Part shown: piece by piece, positions 1 through 4,562 of the stretch
Layout of the letters: each line of letters opens with the position of its first letter
Numbering within the stretch: position 1 is the stretch's first letter
From: Piscirickettsiaceae bacterium
GTDB lineage: Bacteria; Pseudomonadota; Gammaproteobacteria; Thiomicrospirales; Thiomicrospiraceae
DNA length: 5,484 nucleotides
Direction: 5' to 3'
Assembly (NCBI GenBank): GCA_027019045.1
Contig: JALUXI010000284.1
Coordinates: forward strand, 1 to 5,484
Position numbers and translations under genes: made by a program
Notes under the pieces: model-generated
The model's input: only the letters and a program-made list of their open reading frames with translations
Told to the model about the DNA's origin: nothing
Database searches by the model: none

Positions 1-23
1 TCAAACACTCGTACAGAAACCAC

Positions 24-56
24 AAAAGCCCTGCTCCATAGTTGAGCAAGGCTTTT
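24..56 (-). terminator. Intrinsic terminator after iscA, possibly bidirectional
   Basis: An inverted repeat pairs 24-30 (AAAAGCC) with 50-56 (GGCTTTT) and 32-36 (TGCTC) with 44-48 (GAGCA). There is one C/A mismatch (31/49) and a 7-base loop (37-43). On the minus strand the stem ends in a T run and lies 26 bases beyond the iscA stop codon, where a terminator for iscR-iscA is expected. The A/T flanks are nearly symmetric, so it could also stop transcription arriving on the plus strand from outside the window. Its position shows that the isc unit ends after iscA. I see no gene in bases 1-81 apart from this hairpin. Confidence 0.8.
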
Positions 57-81
57 AATTATCTAAAAAGAGTGCTAAGCG

Positions 82-408
82 TTAAACGGTAAAAGATTCA
101 CCACAGCCGCAGCTGTCTTTGACATTGGGGTTATTGAATTCAAATCCTTCGTTCAATAAACTCTCTTTCTGGTAATCCAGCTCCATACCATCAATACGAG
201 CCAAGCTTTCTGGATCCACCACTACTTTAACACCATGGCTTTCAAACACCACATCATCATCATGAATCTCATCGGCATAATCAACTGTATAGGCATAGCC
301 TGCACAACCACTCACCTTGGTGCCAACTCGCAACCCCAATCCTTTGCCTCGTTTTTCGATCATGGTTTTCACTCTTTCCGCCGCAGCGGAGGTCAATGTG
401 ACTGCCAT
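82..408 (-). CDS. iscA: IscA, A-type iron-sulfur cluster carrier
   Basis: The 108-residue product is a HesB/IscA family protein, essentially the length of E. coli IscA (107). It is thought to receive Fe-S clusters from a scaffold and pass them to apoproteins in the cytoplasm. The three family cysteines are present: C35 in SGCAGYAY, and C100 and C102 in the C-terminal DSCGCGESF motif. The stretches RGKGLGLRVG and GVKVVVDPESL and the NEGFEFNNPNVKD block are closer to IscA than to SufA or ErpA, although A-type paralogue naming is never certain from sequence alone. The ATG at 408 is supported by a GGGAG ribosome binding site that overlaps the iscR stop codon 11 bases upstream, so the two genes are probably translationally coupled. 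Unusually, iscS and iscU do not precede it. The gene is followed by a strong terminator. Confidence 0.93.
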   Translation of the reverse strand: MAVTLTSAAAERVKTMIEKRGKGLGLRVGTKVSGCAGYAYTVDYADEIHDDDVVFESHGVKVVVDPESLARIDGMELDYQKESLLNEGFEFNNPNVKDSCGCGESFTV

Positions 409-415
409 TTTGCTA

Positions 416-420
416 CTCCC
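416..420 (-). promoter_or_regulatory. Ribosome binding site of iscA overlapping the iscR stop
   Basis: On the minus strand the bases TAGGGAG hold both the iscR stop codon (TAG, 422-420) and a GGGAG Shine-Dalgarno sequence (420-416), 7 bases before the iscA ATG. The overlap fits coupled translation of the repressor and the carrier from one mRNA and fixes the iscA start. Confidence 0.7.
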
Positions 421-848
421 TATCGGTTAAATTCTACCGTTTGCTGTTGGTATCGATCCATGAGTTGCTGAATGGAAACAGCGGCTAAAAAACCATCGAT
501 CATTTTACTCAATTCCTCCCACATTTCATGAGAAGCACACTGCTCTCCGCCATCACAATTGCCTTTGCCTTTGCATTTACGGGGGTCAACATCTTCATTC
601 ACGGCATGAATAATTTGGTTTATAAAAATCTCCGACGGCGCTCGACTCAAACGATAACCACCGCCTGGTCCTCTAGCACTATCTACCAGTCCCGCTTTTT
701 TCAATTTAGAGAAAATCTGCTCCAAATAAGAGAGCGAAATCCCTTGACGGTCAGAGATGACCGATAGCGTAATGGGACCTGAATGCTGATTAACAGCAAT
801 ATCCAGCATCGCTGTGACCGCATAGCGGCCTCGAGAAGTGAGTTTCAT
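420..848 (-). CDS. iscR: IscR, [2Fe-2S]-sensing Rrf2-family transcription regulator
   Basis: The 142-residue product is an Rrf2-type winged-helix repressor. The N-terminal MKLTSRGRYAVTAMLDIA and the recognition segment ISLSYLEQIFSKLKKAGLV with RGPGGGYRL (about 36-67) match E. coli IscR closely. The cluster ligands sit at exactly the E. coli positions: C92, C98 and C104, plus H107. The protein should therefore bind a [2Fe-2S] cluster and repress its own transcription when clusters are plentiful. It is about 20 residues shorter than E. coli IscR; the missing part is the variable C-terminal tail. The ATG at 848 follows an AGGG at 861-858 with a 9-base gap, a modest ribosome site. It lies downstream of cysE and has its own promoter with an IscR-like operator (see 883-915). 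It is followed directly by iscA, not iscS. Confidence 0.95.
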   Translation of the reverse strand: MKLTSRGRYAVTAMLDIAVNQHSGPITLSVISDRQGISLSYLEQIFSKLKKAGLVDSARGPGGGYRLSRAPSEIFINQIIHAVNEDVDPRKCKGKGNCDGGEQCASHEMWEELSKMIDGFLAAVSIQQLMDRYQQQTVEFNR

Positions 849-882
849 AATGTTATGCCCTAATCATTTATTTTTTAGATGC

Positions 883-915
883 ATTCTATAATAACCTTAC
901 AACTTACTCAAGTAT
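883..915 (-). promoter_or_regulatory. iscR promoter with type 1 IscR-like operator
   Basis: On the minus strand a -35 TTGAGT (911-906) and a -10 TAGAAT (888-883) are separated by exactly 17 bases. The 25-base segment 915-891 begins ATACTTGAGT and ends AGGTTAT. By hand it matches about 18 of 25 positions of the E. coli type 1 IscR consensus as I recall it, with the left half and both outer edges best conserved. The operator covers the -35 box, as in the autoregulated E. coli iscR promoter, so binding would block RNA polymerase. The -35 and half of the operator lie within the last codons of cysE. The transcription start should be near 876, giving a leader of about 28 bases. Promoter and operator are predictions. 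Confidence 0.62.
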
Positions 916-1702
916 TATTCTTACCCTCATGAAGGTGTGCTGCTTGTTTGGGATCGTCAGGCTCTAAGACAGCGTCTTGCAACGGCGGCAAATCCATCTC
1001 TACTGGCTCACCTCCTAAAGCTCGAATCTGTTCACTCAAGGCTTCAAGCTTTTCATCCTGACTCTGCACATGCTCTAACAAACTATAAATCGCTTTTTCA
1101 ACTGGGTCTTCCACTTCCTGCCCGACACCATAGGCATCAAAACCAATCTTCTCTGCCATTTTTTTACGACGACGGGCTTTTTCATCCATATTCCGCACCA
1201 CCACTCGTCCCGGCACGCCAACCACTGTACGCCCTGGCGGCACCTCTTTTAATACCACCGCATTGGAACCAATCCGTGCTTCATCCCCAACTGTAATCGG
1301 GCCAAGCACCTTTGCACCTGCTCCGACCACCACACCATTACCGAGCGTTGGATGGCGCTTACCTGCTTGCCAACTGGTGCCACCTAGCGTCACGCCATGA
1401 TAAAGGGTACAGTCGTCCCCAATCTCAGCCGTCTCCCCAATCACTACTCCCATGCCGTGGTCAATAAAAAACCGTTCACCAATTTTTGCCGCAGGATGAA
1501 TTTCAATCCCCGTCAACCATCTTGCCAAGGTAGAAAGCCATCTGGCTAACCATTTCCAGTTCCATTGCCACAACTTATGCGCCAATCGATACCATAAAAT
1601 GGCGTGCAACCCTGGGTAGGTGGTCAAGACCTCAAAAGTATTTCTCGCCGCTGGGTCTCGCTCAAACACACACTGAATATCGGATTTAATTCGCTTAAAC
1701 AT
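908..1702 (-). CDS. cysE: Serine O-acetyltransferase (CysE, isc-associated type)
   Basis: The 264-residue enzyme transfers acetyl from acetyl-CoA to L-serine, giving O-acetylserine, the carbon skeleton for cysteine. It carries the left-handed beta-helix hexapeptide repeats at about 68-165. The catalytic pair D81-H82 lies in FIDHGMGVVIGETA, and H117 lies in AGKRHPTLGNG. The GGT loop and the VPGRVV end of the helix are typical. It lacks the long N-terminal domain of E. coli CysE (the helix starts near residue 66). After the helix come a basic run (RRRKK, 177-181) and an extended, partly helical tail of about 80 residues. The last residue is Thr rather than the terminal Ile that E. coli CysE uses to dock on cysteine synthase. 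The ATG at 1702 is 3 bases after the trmJ stop, with GGTGAG overlapping that stop as ribosome site. Placement before iscR links cysteine, the sulfur donor, to Fe-S metabolism. Confidence 0.93.
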   Translation of the reverse strand: MFKRIKSDIQCVFERDPAARNTFEVLTTYPGLHAILWYRLAHKLWQWNWKWLARWLSTLARWLTGIEIHPAAKIGERFFIDHGMGVVIGETAEIGDDCTLYHGVTLGGTSWQAGKRHPTLGNGVVVGAGAKVLGPITVGDEARIGSNAVVLKEVPPGRTVVGVPGRVVVRNMDEKARRRKKMAEKIGFDAYGVGQEVEDPVEKAIYSLLEHVQSQDEKLEALSEQIRALGGEPVEMDLPPLQDAVLEPDDPKQAAHLHEGKNNT

Positions 1703-1705
1703 TAT

Positions 1706-2479
1706 TTACTCACCCTTTTGTTTCGCTTTTCTTTGTGCGGCAGTCAAAATCCCTCGTAAAATATCCACCTCCTTTTGATCCAGTTGCGTCCGATGAAACA
1801 GTCGCCGCATCCGCCGCATAAATCGTGCATTCTTTGCTGGATCCAAAAACTCAATATCTTGTAATGCCTGAAACAGATGCTGATAAAACCCTTCCAACTG
1901 CTCCGCTGTCGCTAAAGGGGTTTGCTTTTGAAGGGTTTTCTCTCCCACTGAACTTTGGTCATTCACTAAATCCGTCGCCATTAAACACTCATAAGCAAAC
2001 ACCTGCACCGCTTGAGCTAAATTGAGCGAACTGTAAGCAGGATTAGTGGGAATGTGACTTAAATAGTGACAGGCATCCATCTCTTCATTAGTCAGCCCGC
2101 TACTTTCTCGACCAAACACCAGCGCCACTTCGCCACCTGCGTTGGCGGTCTGCACCGCTAAAACACCCGTCTCTCGCACTGACTTCTGCGGCCAACACAC
2201 TTTGCGTAATCTCGCACTGGCACCAAACACCACCTGAACGCCTGCCACTGCCTCAGACAAGCTCTCCACCACTGAGGCATTTGCCAAAATATCCGCCGCA
2301 CTGGAGGCTCGAGTCGAAGCTTCCACACTGGGAAAACATTTAGGCTTCACCAATACCAGACGACTCAACCCCATGTTTTTCATTGCTCTGGCCACGGCAC
2401 CGATATTGCCTGGATGAGTGGTTTCAATCAACACTACCCGAATATTTTTTAAAGCGGGGTGCTGGCTATAATCTTTCAT
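1706..2479 (-). CDS. trmJ: tRNA (cytidine/uridine-2'-O)-methyltransferase TrmJ
   Basis: The 257-residue SPOUT-class enzyme methylates the 2'-OH of nucleotide 32 in the tRNA anticodon loop using S-adenosylmethionine. All three SPOUT motifs are visible: THPGNIGAVARAMKNMGL (21-38, with the catalytic Arg at 30), VFGRESSGLTNEEMD (121-135), and IPTNPAYSSLNLAQAVQVFAYE (143-164), which form the knotted cofactor site. The C-terminal region, about 190-257, is helical and basic (RFMRRMRRLFHRTQLDQKEV), as in the TrmJ tRNA-binding extension. Length is typical of TrmJ. The start at 2479 has only a weak GAGA upstream; an ATG at 2492 is out of frame. It is the first gene of the trmJ-cysE unit and diverges from suhB, an arrangement common in gammaproteobacteria. 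Confidence 0.93.
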   Translation of the reverse strand: MKDYSQHPALKNIRVVLIETTHPGNIGAVARAMKNMGLSRLVLVKPKCFPSVEASTRASSAADILANASVVESLSEAVAGVQVVFGASARLRKVCWPQKSVRETGVLAVQTANAGGEVALVFGRESSGLTNEEMDACHYLSHIPTNPAYSSLNLAQAVQVFAYECLMATDLVNDQSSVGEKTLQKQTPLATAEQLEGFYQHLFQALQDIEFLDPAKNARFMRRMRRLFHRTQLDQKEVDILRGILTAAQRKAKQKGE

Positions 2480-2493
2480 AAAACGATCTCATG

Positions 2494-2499
2494 TATAAT
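2494..2499 (+). promoter_or_regulatory. Candidate suhB -10 box
   Basis: A perfect TATAAT at 2494-2499 lies 40 bases before the suhB ATG and would give a start near 2506 with a leader of about 34 bases. I see no good -35 hexamer at 16-18 bases upstream. The box is preceded by TG (2492-2493), directly adjacent rather than spaced by one base as in a classical extended -10. A second TATAAT at 2467-2472 on the same strand lies within the trmJ start region and is a weaker alternative. Confidence 0.42.
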
Positions 2500-2524
2500 A
2501 CTGTGCAACATTCTAACACCTCAA
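2495..2524 (-). promoter_or_regulatory. Candidate trmJ-cysE promoter
   Basis: On the minus strand a -35 TTGAGG (2524-2519) and a -10 TATTAT (2500-2495) are 18 bases apart, within the 60-base gap between trmJ and suhB. The -10 overlaps the suhB -10 on the opposite strand by five bases. A start near 2488 would leave a very short leader of about 9 bases before the trmJ ATG, which could explain the poor ribosome site. Prediction from hexamer matching only. Confidence 0.4.
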
Positions 2525-2528
2525 ATTC

Positions 2529-2534
2529 AAGGAA
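2529..2534 (+). promoter_or_regulatory. Ribosome binding site fixing the suhB start
   Basis: AAGGAA at 2529-2534 stands 5 bases before the ATG at 2540. It selects this start over an in-frame ATG at 2459, which would add 27 hydrophobic residues unlike any SuhB and would lie inside trmJ. Confidence 0.75.
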
Positions 2535-2539
2535 ACATC

Positions 2540-3340
2540 ATGCATCCCATCTTAAATGTCGCCACTGAAGCCGCTCGTACAGCGGGTGAATATATTTTGC
2601 AACAAGCCGAACATCTTGACCGCCTGCAGGTTGAGAAAAAAGGTCGTAATGATTATGTCTCGCAAGTGGACATCACTGCGGAAAAGATGATTATCGAAAC
2701 CATCCGCAAATATTATCCTGACCATAACCTCAGAGCTGAAGAGACAGGCGTACATAAAACGCAATCAAGATTTGAGTGGTTGATTGACCCTCTCGATGGC
2801 ACCACCAACTTTCTCCACGGTTTTCCACACTATGCGGTCTCACTGGCTGTGTTGGAGAATGGTAAGTTGGCTCATGCTGCCATCTATGATCCCAATCGTG
2901 ACGAGATGTTTGCTGCCAGCAAAGGCGAAGGCGCTCGCCTAAATAATTACCGTATTCGAGTCAGTCCCCAAAAAACTTTAGATGATGCCCTACTGGCGAC
3001 AGGTATCCCTTACACACAATTTGATTTTATGGAAGACTATCTACAAAGCTTCCGCAGCTTTATGACCCAAACGGCAGGATTGCGTCGTGCAGGCTCTGCT
3101 GCTTTAGATTTAGCCTATGTCGCCTGTGGTCGAGTCGATGGCTATTGGGAGTTTAACCTCAAACCTTGGGATATTGCCGCAGGTGCCCTGATTGTGAAAG
3201 AAGCGGGTGGATTGGTCACTGATTTTAAAGGCGGAGAAGACTTTTTAGAGAGCGGCAATATCCTCACCGCCAACCCCAAACTCTACAAAGAGATGGCACA
3301 CATTATTGGACACACCGTTTCAGAACCGTTCAGAAAATAA
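2540..3340 (+). CDS. suhB: SuhB, inositol-1-monophosphatase family protein
   Basis: The 266-residue product matches E. coli SuhB (267 aa) from its first residues (MHPILNVATEAARTAGEYI). It is a Mg2+-dependent, Li+-sensitive type phosphatase. The metal ligands are visible: E67 in RAEETG, D83 and D86 in WLIDPLDGTTNF, and D211 in KPWDIAAGALIVKEAGG. The block RRAGSAALDLAYVACGRVDGYWE (183-204) is the family's substrate-side segment. In E. coli SuhB is also a component of the rRNA transcription antitermination complex, a role that may apply here but cannot be seen in the sequence. The start is set by AAGGAA and by homology. The last codons contain a near-perfect tandem repeat (3315-3335), and the stop lies within rimI on the other strand, an 11-base tail-to-tail overlap. 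Confidence 0.95.
   Translation: MHPILNVATEAARTAGEYILQQAEHLDRLQVEKKGRNDYVSQVDITAEKMIIETIRKYYPDHNLRAEETGVHKTQSRFEWLIDPLDGTTNFLHGFPHYAVSLAVLENGKLAHAAIYDPNRDEMFAASKGEGARLNNYRIRVSPQKTLDDALLATGIPYTQFDFMEDYLQSFRSFMTQTAGLRRAGSAALDLAYVACGRVDGYWEFNLKPWDIAAGALIVKEAGGLVTDFKGGEDFLESGNILTANPKLYKEMAHIIGHTVSEPFRK
3315..3335 (+). repeat. Short tandem repeat at the suhB/rimI junction
   Basis: CCGTTTCAGAA (3315-3325) is followed directly by CCGTTCAGAA (3326-3335), identical but for one T. It encodes the last residues of SuhB and contains the rimI stop codon (3330-3332 on the minus strand). It may be a small slippage duplication that moved one or both 3' ends. Confidence 0.5.
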
Positions 3341-3803
3341 GCGTCATCAGAATAGCATCCTCTTTACCTGCCTCAGCTCGATAATAGTTGGGGCGTTTCC
3401 CCACCTGTTTAAAGCCCATCTGTTGATAGAGTCGAATCGCAGCCAGATTGCTTTCTCGCACCTCTAGATGAATCGCTTGATAATGCGTACCTTCAAATCG
3501 TGCCAAAATACGCTCTAATGCCCATTTTCCCCAACCTTGACCTTGGTAATCAGGTGAAATACAGAAATTCAGCAACTCCAATTCATCCACAATGGGTAAC
3601 AAGCAGGCATAGCCAAATGGGGTTTCATCTTGTAAACAAAAAACAAAGTTGATCCCCTGCTGCAAAGCATTTTCAAAGCCTTTTTGTGACCAAGGGAAAG
3701 TATAAGCTTGCTGTTCGGTTTGTAAAACCCACGGCAAATCGTCACTGTCCATCACCCTTAAATGGGATGGCAGTAGAGATGAAACGGTTTTAGAAACCTG
3801 CAT
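3330..3803 (-). CDS. rimI: RimI, ribosomal protein bS18 N-alpha-acetyltransferase
   Basis: The 157-residue GNAT-fold enzyme acetylates the N-terminal residue of ribosomal protein S18. RimI landmarks are present: AYTFPWSQKGFENAL (33-47), the beta4/acetyl-CoA loop LNFCISPDYQGQGWGKWAL (78-96), the catalytic candidates E114 in LEVRESNLAAIRLY and Y126, and the end PNYYRAEAGKEDAILMTL. It begins 14 bases before the end of the upstream gene, an overlap like that of holD and rimI in E. coli. The ATG at 3803 has a distant GGAAG (3820-3816). A GTG/ATG pair at residues 17/18 preceded by AAGG is an alternative, but it would trim the first GNAT strand. The gene converges with suhB and overlaps it by 11 bases. 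I see no clear terminator. Confidence 0.92.
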   Translation of the reverse strand: MQVSKTVSSLLPSHLRVMDSDDLPWVLQTEQQAYTFPWSQKGFENALQQGINFVFCLQDETPFGYACLLPIVDELELLNFCISPDYQGQGWGKWALERILARFEGTHYQAIHLEVRESNLAAIRLYQQMGFKQVGKRPNYYRAEAGKEDAILMTLIF

Positions 3804-4560
3804 ACAATGACTGGGCTTCCACTGCCTTCTGATAAAACTGCTGCTTCGCCTGGGGTTCTTCTAGCATCCGCTCCAAACTCGGCACCACCACTACTTCAAC
3901 CCCTTCTGCCAAGTAAGCGACCGCTGGATGCTCAATGACCTCCTCACTGACAAACACAAAATCTAAGCCTGCCGCCATCACCTGCTCAGCACACTGCATC
4001 CAAGCCGTTTCATCATGGAGCTGCGCCGTATCAAAAAATTGCGTCTGCTCTGCTGACAGCTGAAAAGCAGTCAAAATATTCAACCATAAGCGCCAAGCCA
4101 ATTGATCAGATTGCTGCCAAACTTGTGAAACATCCTGTCCAATCCAAATCCACTGCACCATGCCTGCTAAATGCTCATCCATTACACTCTCAGACACCGA
4201 ATCCAGTGGTGAAATTTGCCCAAATTCAGCGCCATTTTCCATTTCAGCCTCAGCGGGACTGGGGATTTTGGCAATTTTGCCAGTTTTTTTCAGGTGCGCT
4301 TCAATCTCTTCAAGGGTGTTTAATGCAGAGGGAATCGGTTCTGGTGTGGGTTTAGTCTCAGTTTCTACGAAATCCACTTCTTCAATTTGCTGAAGCGGCT
4401 GTTCTTCAGACACTACCTGACCAGCCTGCATGTCTGTGATCTCTTTTTCCACTGATTGTTTTCCCCCATTAAAAAACCCAGCTCGAGGGGTGGATCGATA
4501 GATCGACAACCCCAGCTGGGTGATAAGCGCTTCCGTGAGTACGGTTTTGACTTTTGGCAT
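3790..4560 (-). CDS. holD: Probable DNA polymerase III psi subunit (HolD-like), extended
   Basis: This 256-residue protein is poorly conserved, but three things point to HolD (psi), which joins the clamp loader collar to chi and SSB. First, the N-terminal peptide LITQLGLSIYRSTPRAGFF (12-30) resembles the E. coli psi segment LQQLGITQWSLRRPGAL, which binds the DnaX collar. Second, residues 134-250 have an alpha/beta pattern ending in strand VEVVVVPSL and then ERMLEEPQAKQQFYQKAV, like the E. coli psi end PALTDLRANPTARAALWQQI. Third, it directly precedes and overlaps rimI, as holD does in E. coli. The oddity is a Glu/Pro-rich, low-complexity linker at about 37-133 that nearly doubles the usual ~137 residues. 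As I recall, pseudomonad psi is also long and escaped annotation. The start lies 2 bases after the leuA stop without a clear ribosome site. A terminator-like hairpin is embedded in codons 14-30. Confidence 0.68.
   Translation of the reverse strand: MPKVKTVLTEALITQLGLSIYRSTPRAGFFNGGKQSVEKEITDMQAGQVVSEEQPLQQIEEVDFVETETKPTPEPIPSALNTLEEIEAHLKKTGKIAKIPSPAEAEMENGAEFGQISPLDSVSESVMDEHLAGMVQWIWIGQDVSQVWQQSDQLAWRLWLNILTAFQLSAEQTQFFDTAQLHDETAWMQCAEQVMAAGLDFVFVSEEVIEHPAVAYLAEGVEVVVVPSLERMLEEPQAKQQFYQKAVEAQSLYAGF
4471..4521 (-). terminator. Terminator-like hairpin inside the holD coding sequence
   Basis: On the minus strand ACCCAGCT (4521-4514) pairs perfectly with AGCTGGGT (4483-4476). Inside it GGGGT (4513-4509) pairs with ACCCC (4491-4487), and TCGA (4506-4503) pairs with TCGA (4498-4495). 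In all about 17 base pairs form, with a 3-base bulge at 4486-4484 and a small internal loop. The structure is followed at once by six T (4476-4471), the form of an intrinsic terminator in the direction of leuA. It starts 42 bases after the leuA stop, a normal terminator distance, yet lies within holD codons 14-30 (frame intact). It may end most leuA transcripts, or act as an attenuator that translating ribosomes prevent from folding. On the plus strand the T run is absent. Confidence 0.65.
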
Positions 4561-4562
4561 CT

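Noticed and set aside
11..36. Possible type 2 IscR site around the CCACAAAA sequence downstream of iscA
   Set aside because: Only one half resembles the motif. The expected mirrored half is missing and the location is beyond a terminator.
937..1296. Plus-strand open frame of 119 codons opposite cysE, and others at 235-471, 528-767 and 4456-4758
   Set aside because: They are antisense to well-conserved genes, have no recognisable domain, and have low-complexity or His/Pro/Ser-rich composition typical of complementary-strand frames.
2459..2539. In-frame upstream extension of suhB by 27 codons
   Set aside because: It would lie within trmJ, has no ribosome site, and does not resemble SuhB. The ATG at 2540 has AAGGAA upstream and matches the E. 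coli N-terminus.
3390..3402. GGGG-CGTTT-CCCC hairpin as a suhB terminator
   Set aside because: The stem has only 4-5 base pairs, no good T run follows, and it lies in conserved rimI codons.
3750..3755. GTG/ATG at residues 17-18 of rimI as the true start
   Set aside because: AAGG is too close to these codons, and the shorter protein would lose part of the first GNAT strand. It is kept only as an alternative.
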